The notes beneath the pieces were generated by a model. The model saw only the letters and a list, made by a program, of their open reading frames with translations. It had not been told where the DNA came from and did not search any database. A stretch of DNA of 64,000 nt from Rivularia sp. MS3 (GTDB lineage: Bacteria; Cyanobacteriota; Cyanobacteriia; Cyanobacteriales; Nostocaceae), in contig JAHCMI010000015.1 of assembly GCA_019192545.1 (NCBI GenBank), positions 62,001-126,000 of the forward strand, given 5' to 3'. The position numbers and the translations under genes were made by a program. Shown piece by piece: positions 15,633 to 25,335 of the stretch; the first letter of the stretch is position 1, and every line of letters starts with the position of its first letter.

Positions 15633-18600
15633 TTACATATCTAATTGCTGTTGTATTAAGCTTGAATAAATCGTATTTCTTGCCATCAATTCTTCATGAG
15701 TACCTTGGTCTGCTAAAATACTTTCATCGAGAACGATAATAGTATCGGCATTTTTGATGCTATTTACATTTCTGGTCAATATAAAAGTAGTGCGAAGCCC
15801 TTCGGAAGTATTAATCAAAGCACTATTAAGACGTGCTAAATTTTGTCGGAACTGATACCCCCAAGGCGCATCGACACAATTATTAGTTTCATCAAAAATT
15901 AAAATACGCGGATTTTTAACAAAAGCTCTAGCGATCGCTATTTTTTGCAGTTGTAACCTCGGAAGTATTGTTCCCCCTTCCCCTACGACGGTGCTATAGC
16001 CTAAAGGTAGGGATTCTATAAAAGCGTGGACTCCTGCAATTTTTGCAGCAGCTTGAACTTGTTCGAGAGAATATTCTCGATTGTACAAAGTGATATTTTC
16101 TAAGATACTTCCCGAAAACAGGAAAAAATCCTGCGGAATCACAGCTAATTGACGACTTAGAGAATGAGGAGAAACCTTGTGAATATCATGTCCATCAATC
16201 AGAATGCGCCCGCTATCGGGACAGCACAAGCCAGCAAGCAATTTAACAATAGTACTGTTGGCAGAAGCATTACGTCCGACGATACCAATAGTTTGTCCCG
16301 CCTTAACGCTAAAAGAAACATTTTGTAAAATATTCTCTGCTTGTGAATCAAGTTTGCCTGTAGCTAATTCGTTAAAACTGACATTTTCAAAATACACCTC
16401 GCCGCGAATAGCGGGCAGCACGGCTGAAGCTGTTTGTTTCTCTGGCGCTTGGTTGGTAGCTAAAACATTATCGAGCTTTTCAATAGAGGTGACAATTTCA
16501 GAGAATTCATCCCGTAGCTTGACTAATGCCAATATTGGGTTTACGGTATTACCGATAAGCATGGTGAAAGCAATAAATTCACCTAACGAAATTTGAGAGT
16601 TTATAGTCATTTTGATGCCCCACCACAACACAATGGCACTGCCGAGGTAATGAATCAAACTACTGGCAAACTGGGAAAAATTAGTTAAGTTTCTGCCTTG
16701 TTGGCGCGTTTCGATTGTCCGATGAAAATATTTTTGCCAGCGTGCGTACAAAGAATGTTCGGCATTTTCAGTTTTGATTGTAGTAATACCGGTTATAATT
16801 TCTACCATCGCCGAGTTTTGTGTTTTCAAATCAAAAGAATATTGATGCTCAATTTTTTTCAGAAATAAGCTCGAAAACACCAATACAAAGATTGTTGCTA
16901 AAATAAAACTCACTACAATCGAGGTAAGTTGCCAACTGTAATAAGCCATTAGCCCAAAGTAAACAGCCGTCATCAACCCATCCAAAATTGTAGTTATAGC
17001 TTGACGGGTTAAAAAGCGATGAATTTTAGGATTTTCTTGAATTTGACACAAAATGTCCCCTATTCTACGGGATACAAAGAAAGATAATGGTAATTCCAGA
17101 ATACGAGCGATAAAATCACTGGTTAGAGTTAAATCTAAGCGGTTAGATAAATAGTCTAGAAAATACTGGCGCAGTGCCTTAAAAGCAGTACTTCCAAATC
17201 CAAATACTAGAAAACACAAAGCAAAAATATTTATTGAATCTAAGCTAGAGCCAGCGATAAAAGCATCTATGACAGTTTGAGCTAGTACTGCTGGAACTAT
17301 GCTTAAAAATGGCAAAAATATCGAAATAACTGTAATTATTGCCAGCAGAAACAGATTATTTCTGAAAAAATCGTAATATCTTTGAAAACTCAAAATTTCA
17401 TTCTTATTATTAAAAAAAATCTCTGTTGGAGATAAAAGTACGGCATATCCTGTAAAACTGGCTTCAAACTCTTTATAAGAAACCCATTTTTTACCTATAG
17501 CTGGATCTGAAACTAATACAGATTTTTCTTTAATTTGCCATACAACTATATAGTGATTTCCCTGGTAATGAGCTATCCAAGGTAATGTTTGCAACTTAAG
17601 TTGATTCAACGAACCTCTGACAGCTAAAGCTTGATATCCTAAGCATTCAGCAGCATTAGCTAAATCGTTTAACTCTGCACCCATAGAATTTATGTGTGCA
17701 ATAGAACGTAGACTATTTATACTAAAACGTTTACCCCAGTATTTACTAATCATCGCCAAAGTTGCCGCACCGCAATCTGACGAACTTTGTTGTTGAATAA
17801 AAGGGTAAATTTGAAACCAGCTTCGCGGAGGATGTTGATTTGTTAATGCAAAAGTGTCATCACCACACTTGGGAATTTTCGGTTGGATGCTTTTCGATTC
17901 AATCTCGTCATTTTCCTGAATATCTAAACCGTTATCAGCAGTTTTGAAATCCGATACAATCGTCTTAACTGAATCAACATATTGCTTGGGTAGATAAAAC
18001 AGCGATAAATTAGTTCGAGATACAAAATTAGACTGCATTCTCTGGGGATGTCCCCAGGTTTCTCCCACTTTCGGCGGACGATTTTTCTCCGAAATGCTGT
18101 CAATTTCTCCACTAACAAGCCAGAAATAACCGTCACAGAAGGATGAAGCCATCAAACTACAGCCTGCATCAATTTCAGTGCTGGCAAAATAAGGAAGTAT
18201 TTTTTGTAAATTAAAAGTATTTTGCGAGCGAAATTCTGTAAGAGTTTTGAAAAAAATCAACTTCTGAAGTGATTGACTTTTTTGTGAGAAATAATCGGAT
18301 AAAGCAGGGTAACGCTGCAACCAGACATCAAGTTTCTCTACAGAAATTTGAAAAAGCACTCCAGGAGTAGATGCGATAGCTCGATACTCTTGATAATGAG
18401 TGCAAAATATATTGTCTCCTCCAAAAACTTGATTTGGGTGAAGTAATTGGATTGATACTTCCTTTTCCAAAGATGCATCAAAAGCTAGCAAGCGGATTTG
18501 CCCTTTTATAAGTAAGTAAACCGCACCACCCTCAGCAGGTAAATCATCAGCGCAATAATACTTAGTTACTTCATCACCTAATTCAAACTCACGAGCTATC

Positions 18601-18746
18601 CAAGCCTCTTGAAACTCAGATGGGCAGTTAGTATCTTCAACAACTTGCTTCCAAAGCTGGTAAATAGCTTTAGAAGCAGCAGATGACGGAATATTTTTTG
18701 TATCATTATCCGATTTCTGAACTCCCAATCTTGGGTACGAGTCCAT
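15633..18746 (-). CDS. hetC: HetC, heterocyst differentiation ABC-exporter-like protein with C39 peptidase domain
   Basis: 1037 residues, with hetP downstream on the same strand. An N-terminal cyclic-nucleotide-binding-like region (AVYLLIKGQIRLLAF, HPNQVFGGDNIF) leads into a C39 domain: QQSSSDCGAATLAMI with Cys near 324, GNHYIVVW with His, VSDPAIG with Asp. A membrane domain and an ABC ATPase domain follow. The ATPase motifs are degraded. Walker A reads GRNASANST (Lys replaced by Asn) near 824, the signature reads ILPRLQLQ instead of LSGGQ near 930, and the H-loop His is Arg in TRNVN near 990. Walker B ILIFDE is kept. In Anabaena hetC is an NtcA target needed early in differentiation. The identification rests on domain order plus synteny. 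ATP-driven export by a homodimer looks unlikely; peptide cleavage or a partner ATPase is inferred. Confidence 0.9.
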   Translation of the reverse strand: MDSYPRLGVQKSDNDTKNIPSSAASKAIYQLWKQVVEDTNCPSEFQEAWIAREFELGDEVTKYYCADDLPAEGGAVYLLIKGQIRLLAFDASLEKEVSIQLLHPNQVFGGDNIFCTHYQEYRAIASTPGVLFQISVEKLDVWLQRYPALSDYFSQKSQSLQKLIFFKTLTEFRSQNTFNLQKILPYFASTEIDAGCSLMASSFCDGYFWLVSGEIDSISEKNRPPKVGETWGHPQRMQSNFVSRTNLSLFYLPKQYVDSVKTIVSDFKTADNGLDIQENDEIESKSIQPKIPKCGDDTFALTNQHPPRSWFQIYPFIQQQSSSDCGAATLAMISKYWGKRFSINSLRSIAHINSMGAELNDLANAAECLGYQALAVRGSLNQLKLQTLPWIAHYQGNHYIVVWQIKEKSVLVSDPAIGKKWVSYKEFEASFTGYAVLLSPTEIFFNNKNEILSFQRYYDFFRNNLFLLAIITVISIFLPFLSIVPAVLAQTVIDAFIAGSSLDSINIFALCFLVFGFGSTAFKALRQYFLDYLSNRLDLTLTSDFIARILELPLSFFVSRRIGDILCQIQENPKIHRFLTRQAITTILDGLMTAVYFGLMAYYSWQLTSIVVSFILATIFVLVFSSLFLKKIEHQYSFDLKTQNSAMVEIITGITTIKTENAEHSLYARWQKYFHRTIETRQQGRNLTNFSQFASSLIHYLGSAIVLWWGIKMTINSQISLGEFIAFTMLIGNTVNPILALVKLRDEFSEIVTSIEKLDNVLATNQAPEKQTASAVLPAIRGEVYFENVSFNELATGKLDSQAENILQNVSFSVKAGQTIGIVGRNASANSTIVKLLAGLCCPDSGRILIDGHDIHKVSPHSLSRQLAVIPQDFFLFSGSILENITLYNREYSLEQVQAAAKIAGVHAFIESLPLGYSTVVGEGGTILPRLQLQKIAIARAFVKNPRILIFDETNNCVDAPWGYQFRQNLARLNSALINTSEGLRTTFILTRNVNSIKNADTIIVLDESILADQGTHEELMARNTIYSSLIQQQLDM

Positions 18747-19500
18747 CTTTTAATCTCTAAATTAAGTAACTTTATTAACAATATTCATTTTCTTGAAAGG
18801 TAGTATTGAAGAGCTTTAATTATTTTAAAAACAAGCTTTATTTTAATTGTCAACCACTGAAATTGCTCTTTGCACCCGTATTAATAAACACTAATTGCTT
18901 GTTCGTTTATATGATTGACTGTTAGTGATTGTACTTAGACTTATTTCTTAAAATCAAACATTCAGCTAGCAAAACCCATATTTTTGTTTTAGTAGAGCAT
19001 TAATTACTATTAAATGCATTCTTATTAAATTTCTGCCCCTATCGTCAATAAACATCTTATACTTTATCGAAGTTTTACTTCTACTTTAATTAGTGTTCAT
19101 TGTTTCCAGTAAAATGATTATGTATTTTTGAGTACAACTTCTGATGAGTAAATAATTTATAATCAGATACTTTTAGGATCTTAGTTCTTGATAAAAGCAT
19201 TGATATTATCTTTTTTTTCACACATTCTTTTTAAATAATCTGATTCCTGCTTGCGAAACTTGTTCATTGCGAACATATATTTAAGTATTATTAGCTGTGA
19301 TTATAATTAAAGCTGATATGATTTGCATTTTAAAAATACAGATTTTATTTTTTTAGCTTTAGGAAAAATAGCCTAAATATTAATAATTGGCATTGCTAAA
19401 CAACCATTAGATAGGTAAAAGGTAATCGGTAATAGGTCAGAAATTGCTTTTGCTTCAACTCATGACTTACGTCCTTCATAGCCTCTTACCTTTTGAGAAT
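18747..19500. other. Gene-free stretch upstream of hetC
   Basis: 754 AT-rich bases. It contains a perfect NtcA-type box at 19122-19135. No other gene or hairpin was recognised. A long hetC leader fits what is known in Anabaena. Confidence 0.5.
19122..19135. promoter_or_regulatory. Candidate NtcA-binding site upstream of hetC
   Basis: GTATTTTTGAGTAC is an exact GTA-N8-TAC, the NtcA consensus, 376 bases upstream of the hetC ATG. A -10 hexamer at the ideal 22-base spacing is not clear on the minus strand; a TAAAGT lies about 33 bases beyond. hetC is an NtcA target in Anabaena, so the site is plausible but unproven. Confidence 0.45.
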
Positions 19501-21903
19501 TTATTCAATTACTAAATAAATCGCCCAAATAGCCATTGCTCTGAGATAAACACAAGCGCGGAAAGTTCCAGCCGCTGTAATGGCTTCAGGTGTGCGGAAC
19601 TGCAAACCGTTTTCGTAAATTTGATTTACTACAGCTTCTGTTAATTTAAATGCTTCCGATTTCATCCCCATTTGTACTAAAAAAGCTGCAATTCCAAAGT
19701 TAATTCCCGTCCATACTTCCAACGGATGAGTTGCATCGGGATTTTCAGGAGAACCATCAACGCGCAAACCATTGGCAGCACCAAGTTTACCTTCATTAAA
19801 CTTGAGAAAACAAGCATCATAAACCGAATTTAAAGCCGACACAGTGCATTCGGGAGGTACAATATCGGGTAGCTGTAATAAACGAGCGTAGAATTGTCCG
19901 CATAATTGGTCAGCCATAACCACATCAGAACCGCTTTCACTATCGAGACGATAGAATTTACCGTTCCATAGTTTTTCCTGGTAAACCGGACGAGATTTTT
20001 CTAGCCAACCTTCGTAAATAGATTTTTGCGTCGCTAAGTTTTCCATCGGCGCTTGCTTGCTTAACAAAACCTCAGCGATGGCGATCGCTGCTTCGAGGGC
20101 TGCCAACCAGAGCCCGCCGCAATAAGCACTTACACCCAGCAACCGCCAATCATCAAAAGTTTGATCCGGGGCACCGGAATTTTCGGGAATGCCGTCGCCA
20201 TCTTTATCAAATGCTTTGAGGTAGTTTAAAGTTTCAACAATGGCGTTCCAACAATCTGCCAGAAATTCAATATCATTACTACCCGTAAAAATAAAATCTC
20301 GATAAACTTGTAGGACAAAATCACAACCCAAATCTTTCCATTGGTTGCAATCTTGATAGCTGGTATAGTTAGTTTTTTCCCAAACGTGTTCGTTGGGTGC
20401 GCCTAAATCGTGAGGGGTTGCACCTTTAGCCTTACGTACAGCCAAAGGACTGTCTGCTCCGATAGTATAGTAGTAACCAATCACGCGAGTTTTTTCATCG
20501 CTGTGGGGGATGGCTCTGGCAAAGGCGCGCATAACTGCTTTTTCTAACTCAGGAAACAAAGTTAGCAAGCCGAAGGAGCCATAAAGCCGCACGTCCAAAC
20601 TTTCGTACCAGCGATAGTCCAAACATTCAAGCACTGCAAATTGACCTACAGGATCTCGTTTTGAAGCCGCACTCCATAAAGTACCACCAGCAGTAAGATC
20701 GTAAAGTTCATTAAACAAAGCCATTTTGAACCAGTCAGGCAAATCTGGACGCTCAATAATTGGTTGTTGCCAAGCTTGAATTTGACTCAGCCAATTTTGA
20801 TATTCTTGCAGAGCAGTGGTGGCAATATTCCAAGCATTCTTACCATTGTCGCCAAAAAAATCAGTATATCTGCGCTTATACGTAACTCCAGATACAAACT
20901 CAGTGATAGGGAAATCCCAAGCAACAGCAAAAGGTATTTGTAAATTTTCTCCTGGTTGAAGAGTAAAACGTACCGCAATGGCTGCACCAACTTGTTCGTT
21001 GGAAATTGCGGGAGTTTCATCAGAAATATTAGCTAAAGAACCAGTTTTAGCAAAGCTGTGCCAAATATCTTCACCAGTACTAGTTGGATTCCATCGATCG
21101 TGATGAAATATTTCGACTTTCGCATGTTTAGGAGTTGCAATGCACCAGGAACCTTCTCCTTCTACAGGTTCTGCAATACCTGTTTTATCTAATACACAAC
21201 CAATATATTCAGAACTTTCAGCTAAGCGATTAAAATTACCTTTACTTTCACCTAAATTAGGTTGATAGTCATAAACAGGACTACCATCATCCCGCATTTC
21301 GACTTCAGGGGACTTGAGTGTATTGGTGAACCATCCCACCATATTTTGCCAAGTCAGCATAATACTTAAAGTAATCGGCTCCGAAGTTGGATTGCTAGCA
21401 TTCCACAAAAATATAGCTACCGGATAGCTGGATTCTTGGTAATTATCAGCCCAAATCGGCGAAAATTGCTCGCAACTTAACCTCGATTGAAATACATTTT
21501 CATATATAAACCAACTACGGGGATATAGCGCGTGATAAGTTCCAGTTGAATCACCTTTGAATCGGGAAGGATACCATTCCCAAGCCGATAAAGTAGAATC
21601 ATTACTTGGTTGTGTAGATAATGCATAAGCAATATTTCTATTGCTGCTACCTTCAAACAAGCTAAACTGACACGCGGGAATATTGCCAAAAGTATGTTCC
21701 CCACCATCAATATGCCAAAGATTAAAATCTCCTCTTGAAGAACGACCTATACAACCAGCGCCAAAACCACCAAGGGGCATTCCCTGCCAGGGACCATCAT
21801 CAATATTACTAGCTTTGCGAACTGTGTAGGGTTTATCCCAGCCTAAACCAATAGCACGACTCCAAGCGCAAGCAGGAATTGCATTCAAGCACTTTTTTTC
21901 CAT
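19501..21903 (-). CDS. GH116 family glycoside hydrolase (GBA2-like beta-glucosidase)
   Basis: 800 residues. The N-terminal half has PWQGMPLGGFGAGCIGRSSRGDFNLWHIDGG in pieces near 38-70, the mark of the bile-acid beta-glucosidase/non-lysosomal glucosylceramidase N-domain. The C-terminal half is an alpha/alpha barrel with GGTLWSAASK, a YES-LDVRLYGS motif holding the likely Glu nucleophile region, and a GIPENSGAPDQTFDDW motif near 550 holding the Asp acid/base. Family members hydrolyse beta-glucosides including glucosylceramide. There is no signal peptide, so it should be cytosolic. It stands alone between hetC and hisD on the minus strand. The natural substrate is unknown; a role with heterocyst or membrane glycolipids is only a guess. 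Confidence 0.87.
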   Translation of the reverse strand: MEKKCLNAIPACAWSRAIGLGWDKPYTVRKASNIDDGPWQGMPLGGFGAGCIGRSSRGDFNLWHIDGGEHTFGNIPACQFSLFEGSSNRNIAYALSTQPSNDSTLSAWEWYPSRFKGDSTGTYHALYPRSWFIYENVFQSRLSCEQFSPIWADNYQESSYPVAIFLWNASNPTSEPITLSIMLTWQNMVGWFTNTLKSPEVEMRDDGSPVYDYQPNLGESKGNFNRLAESSEYIGCVLDKTGIAEPVEGEGSWCIATPKHAKVEIFHHDRWNPTSTGEDIWHSFAKTGSLANISDETPAISNEQVGAAIAVRFTLQPGENLQIPFAVAWDFPITEFVSGVTYKRRYTDFFGDNGKNAWNIATTALQEYQNWLSQIQAWQQPIIERPDLPDWFKMALFNELYDLTAGGTLWSAASKRDPVGQFAVLECLDYRWYESLDVRLYGSFGLLTLFPELEKAVMRAFARAIPHSDEKTRVIGYYYTIGADSPLAVRKAKGATPHDLGAPNEHVWEKTNYTSYQDCNQWKDLGCDFVLQVYRDFIFTGSNDIEFLADCWNAIVETLNYLKAFDKDGDGIPENSGAPDQTFDDWRLLGVSAYCGGLWLAALEAAIAIAEVLLSKQAPMENLATQKSIYEGWLEKSRPVYQEKLWNGKFYRLDSESGSDVVMADQLCGQFYARLLQLPDIVPPECTVSALNSVYDACFLKFNEGKLGAANGLRVDGSPENPDATHPLEVWTGINFGIAAFLVQMGMKSEAFKLTEAVVNQIYENGLQFRTPEAITAAGTFRACVYLRAMAIWAIYLVIE

Positions 21904-22863
21904 GTGTAATTTTTACAGCATTCAGTTACGACAATGAAGTATGACTTGATGTGCAATTTTTCTCAAGTACCAGATTGTACAGCCGCAGTTAATTCCTATT
22001 AATTACTGCTATCCCAGCTTGACGATCGCCGAATGAATAATGTGATGTCCGGTTAAACAGTTGAACAGTTGTCATTATCCTCATAAATAGAATTTAGGGG
22101 CTTTGCGGCGAATATTTCGGTAAATCTCTGAAACTGCTAATTATTAACCCACAATCTCAGATTTGGCGTGCCAAAGTTTTGAGGCAAAAAATTAATATTT
22201 CACAGCATAATCGCAGCCAACTTTTGTGCAAAATCCAAAATCCCGTGCGCTCCAATCTCGAAATGCGTTAAAATTAAATACCATATATACGAAAGTAATC
22301 CAATCTATGCCTTATATATGTTCGGCAATTAAACTACTTGGATGTAGTCCAGGTGACAAGCAGTAGATATCCCTTATAAGCAAAAGCTATTAATTCAATA
22401 TAGTTTGTGACTTAAATGTAGAGGCTTAAGGTTAGCGATATAGTGTCTGTACTATAGTAGTCAGTAAACTGGAAAATAAGCAAAAATTATACTTAGTCCT
22501 TACAAAATTTTAACAAGGGAGGGTTATAGAAGTGTATACACACGTGCAGACCCCATTACTAGCAGTAAGTAAAAGTAAAAGAGAATTAGGAGAAGCATTT
22601 ATTATAAATCGCGTTTCCTCTCAATTTTGCAGAACTTACTATTGCCACAGTCACTCCCAGCTTAGGTAGAATAAAGACTCTTGGCGTTGCTAAGTAATTA
22701 AATTATTTTTTATCCCATAATCAACTGTGGGACTATTAAAAAAATACAGGTTAATCTAGAGGAGAGAGTTAGCGTACTTTGCCTGCAATACGGCATGGCA
22801 AGGGGCAATACTCCCATCCCTCAAATCCCCGAATTGTCTCTAGGAAAGCATTGTCCTTACTCC
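21904..22863. other. Gene-free stretch upstream of hisD with one small ORF candidate
   Basis: 960 bases between the divergent GH116 and hisD genes, so both promoters should be here. The only coding candidate is the 45-codon frame at 22532-22669. An AGGAGAGAG motif at about 22760 lies too far from the first hisD ATG to act directly on it. Confidence 0.5.
22532..22669 (+). CDS. Candidate 45-residue leader ORF upstream of hisD
   Basis: GTG start with GGGAGGG about 7 bases upstream, the best ribosome binding site in the region. The frame is MYTHVQTPLLAVSKSKRELG, then EAFIINRVSS and a Cys/His/Tyr-rich tail, ending in TAG at 22667-22669. No family is recognised. It could be a translated leader affecting hisD or a chance frame. 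Confidence 0.35.
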   Translation: MYTHVQTPLLAVSKSKRELGEAFIINRVSSQFCRTYYCHSHSQLR

Positions 22864-24165
22864 ATGCTGCGAATTATTAATCAGCAGGCAGACGTTATAG
22901 CAGAATTGCAACGTATCTGCGATCGCACTAATGACGAACAGGTGCTTCACAAAGAAGCAACGGTGCGGGAAGTACTCCAAGCGGTGAAGCGCCAAGGCGA
23001 TAAAGCGGTATTGCATTACACAGCCGAATTTGATAATCAAATCCTTAACGCTGAAGAATTACGAGTAACCAAGTCGGAATTCGATCAAGCTTATAAAAAT
23101 ATTTCCAAGGATTTGTTAGAAGGAATTAAACTGGCTAGCTCAAAGATCGAAGCATTTCACCGACAGCGAGTTCCTAAAAGTTGGGTCAACTTCGGTGAAG
23201 ATGAAGTAGTCCTGGGTAAAAAATATACTCCCGTGGATACTGCGGGTTTGTATGTACCAGGTGGTCGAGCTTCATACCCAAGCACCGTACTAATGAACGC
23301 AATTCCAGCAAAAGTCGCAGGAGTCCCGCGTCGCGTTATGGTTACGCCGCCAGGAAGTGAGAAGGGAATAAATCCGGCAGTATTAGTAGCTGCCAAAGAA
23401 GCCGGAATCGAAGAAATTTATCGTATTGGTGGAGCGCAAGCAATCGGCGCTTTAGCCTACGGAACTCAAACTATTCCCAAAGTTGATGTTATAACTGGGC
23501 CGGGAAATATTTACGTAACCTTAGCAAAAAAGTTAGTTTACGGAGCTGTCGGCATTGATTCTTTAGCTGGGCCAAGCGAAGTCTTAATTATTGCCGATGA
23601 AACAGCAAATCCCATACACATTGCCACAGATTTATTAGCTCAGGCAGAACACGATCCAATGGCAGCAGCCATACTATTAACTAACGATGCTGCTTTGGCT
23701 AAGAATGTACAGGTAGCCTTAGAAAGACAATTAGTTGACCACCCGAAGCGATTAAATACTGAAAAAGCTATAGCTCATTACGGCTTAGTAGTAATTGTAG
23801 AATCCTTAGAAGTTGCCGCACAATTTTCTAACAAATTTGCTCCAGAACATTTAGAGTTAGAAGTATCCGATCCTTGGGCATTATTGCCTTTGATTCGTCA
23901 TGCTGGAGCTATATTTTTAGGTCATTCTACCCCAGAAGCTGTAGGAGACTATTTAGCAGGTCCCAATCATACTTTACCGACTTCCGGCGCAGCTAGATAT
24001 GCTTCGGCATTAGGAGTTGAAACTTTCTTAAAACACTCTAGTATTATTCAGTACTCGCAAACAGCACTCGATAAAGTCGCTGGCGCGATAGATGTACTAG
24101 CTACTGCTGAAGGCTTACCATCTCATGCTGAATCGGTAAGGCGGCGAATGCAAAAAGAAGAATAA
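22864..24165 (+). CDS. hisD: Histidinol dehydrogenase
   Basis: 433 residues from the ATG at 22864. The enzyme makes the last two steps of histidine synthesis, histidinol to histidine, with NAD+ and Zn2+. Family motifs are visible: YVPGGRASYPSTVLMNAIPAKVAGV in pieces, ITGPGNIYVTLAKKLVYG, GIDSLAGPSEVLIIAD, LLAQAEHDPMAAAILL, FAPEHLELE and GHSTPEAVGDYLAGPNHTLPT, the last with the zinc-binding and catalytic His. The open frame also allows an ATG at 22795, which would add 23 residues. The start MLRIINQQAD matches where cyanobacterial HisD normally begins, so 22864 is preferred, although no strong ribosome binding site marks either. Confidence 0.94.
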   Translation: MLRIINQQADVIAELQRICDRTNDEQVLHKEATVREVLQAVKRQGDKAVLHYTAEFDNQILNAEELRVTKSEFDQAYKNISKDLLEGIKLASSKIEAFHRQRVPKSWVNFGEDEVVLGKKYTPVDTAGLYVPGGRASYPSTVLMNAIPAKVAGVPRRVMVTPPGSEKGINPAVLVAAKEAGIEEIYRIGGAQAIGALAYGTQTIPKVDVITGPGNIYVTLAKKLVYGAVGIDSLAGPSEVLIIADETANPIHIATDLLAQAEHDPMAAAILLTNDAALAKNVQVALERQLVDHPKRLNTEKAIAHYGLVVIVESLEVAAQFSNKFAPEHLELEVSDPWALLPLIRHAGAIFLGHSTPEAVGDYLAGPNHTLPTSGAARYASALGVETFLKHSSIIQYSQTALDKVAGAIDVLATAEGLPSHAESVRRRMQKEE

Positions 24166-24187
24166 GGCTTTTGTCTTCCTTTCTAAC

Positions 24188-24216
24188 GGGACAGACTACT
24201 AGTAGTGGTCTGTCCC
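24188..24216. repeat. Palindrome after hisD
   Basis: Arms GGGACAGAC and GTCTGTCCC flank TACTAGTAGTG, so almost the whole 29 bases can fold back. A related piece, AATGGGACAGAGTACTAG, recurs near 24317-24334. There is no T-tract on the plus strand, so a terminator role for hisD is doubtful. Confidence 0.55.
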
Positions 24217-24565
24217 ATAAAAATTAATGGGTAAGGGCAGGGAGGGAGAGAAGGGGAGAGTGGGGGAATGGGGGAAGAAAATATTTTTTATATTTACGAT
24301 ATGCCCATCAAAACTAATGGGACAGAGTACTAGCTTGTTGAACTGCTACTGACTATCTCTTAAACCGTTTACCCGGTTGCTTGCATAAGGACATTTTAGT
24401 AATGGTGAGTGAGGCAGCTTAAATGGTTTGCTATGTCTTTGGATTATATCCATTTAAAAATCAGCATTCTAAAATACAAAGTCCACGGCAACTAAATTTG
24501 CCCGTATCGCTTCTCAGTTACCGCGTGTTTTTTGTATAATCACCTGCGGCTTCACAAAATACGTT

Positions 24566-24683
24566 ATTCCATTATTTGCCTATGCACTTTAGAATTAACG
24601 TGTTTATTTTTGCTTAATATAAAAATTCCATTATTTGCCTATGCACTTTAGAATTAACGTGTTTATTTTTGCTTAATATAAAA
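24566..24683. repeat. Tandem duplication of 59 bp
   Basis: Two exact copies, 24566-24624 and 24625-24683, each starting ATTCCATTATTTGCC and ending TTTGCTTAATATAAAA (last bases shared). Non-coding. Confidence 0.9.
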
Positions 24684-24794
24684 AAAGTTTTCTTAAAATA
24701 GGCGCACCCTCTTTTATATGATCCTTACCTGTATAGCAGTTTGTAAGCGATAAATCGGCAATATTGAGTTTTTCTAAGATTTAAATCTCATTTT

Positions 24795-25127
24795 CTATTC
24801 GCTAGCATCAATATCTTGCAAAGCTGTTTCAAAGTTCATCCTTTGTTCGGCATTACGTAAAAAATAACCGCTAATCATTGCTGATGCTAATAATTTACCT
24901 AGGTTTTCGCGATTAGTATTTATATTGACATTAAATTGTTCTGAAGGCAAACTGCCTAAAAGTCCTATTATGTTACGCTCTATTACCCCTAATACTTCAG
25001 GAGAAGCTGGTTTAGATAGCTGAGTGACTGCTTCAGGGCTTAAAGAACTAACATATTGCCACAACGAGTTAGCTGTTTTTGATTCACCATTAAAAAAATC
25101 TGAAACCCGATTCGATGAATTACTCAT
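24795..25127 (-). CDS. DUF760 family protein
   Basis: 110 residues. The conserved core, LWQYVSSLSPEAVTQLSKPA through LLGSLPSEQF and ENLGKLLASAMISGYFLRNAEQRMNFE in pieces, is the DUF760 signature found in cyanobacteria and chloroplasts. The function is not established, though plant members are linked to chloroplast proteolysis and stress. A strong AGGAGG lies 6 bases before the ATG. It stands alone between hisD and an IS relic. Confidence 0.88.
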   Translation of the reverse strand: MSNSSNRVSDFFNGESKTANSLWQYVSSLSPEAVTQLSKPASPEVLGVIERNIIGLLGSLPSEQFNVNINTNRENLGKLLASAMISGYFLRNAEQRMNFETALQDIDASE

Positions 25128-25335
25128 ATTTTTCCTCCTTATTTTTTTGAAGAGTATCTAAGTATAAAATAAAACTAGCAAAAGTTAGACTGTATGCTTT
25201 ACAGAACTATGAATATGGATAGTTTGTCTGCGTACACTTAATGTAACAAATTAAAGATAGATTGAAAGTAGGTGTAACCGTACTCTAGGATGGTACTTCT
25301 TCACCCTATTAAGAAAATTATGCACGGTAAATTAA

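Larger units (their letters stand above)
24166..24794. other. Gene-free stretch with palindrome, purine-rich tract and 59-bp tandem duplication
   Basis: Holds the near-palindrome at 24188-24216, a G/A-rich tract at 24237-24290 and the duplication at 24566-24683. No coding sequence was seen. Confidence 0.6.

Noticed and set aside
16204-16596. 130-residue plus-strand frame inside hetC
   Set aside because: It is antisense to the ATPase domain of hetC, whose protein is clearly conserved.
18913-18938. GTTAGTGATTGTAC as an NtcA site nearer to hetC
   Set aside because: One half-site deviates from GTA. The exact box at 19122-19135 is the better candidate.
24188-24216. Terminator of hisD
   Set aside because: Excellent palindrome but no T-tract. 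It is related to a second piece at 24317-24334, so it looks like a repeat.
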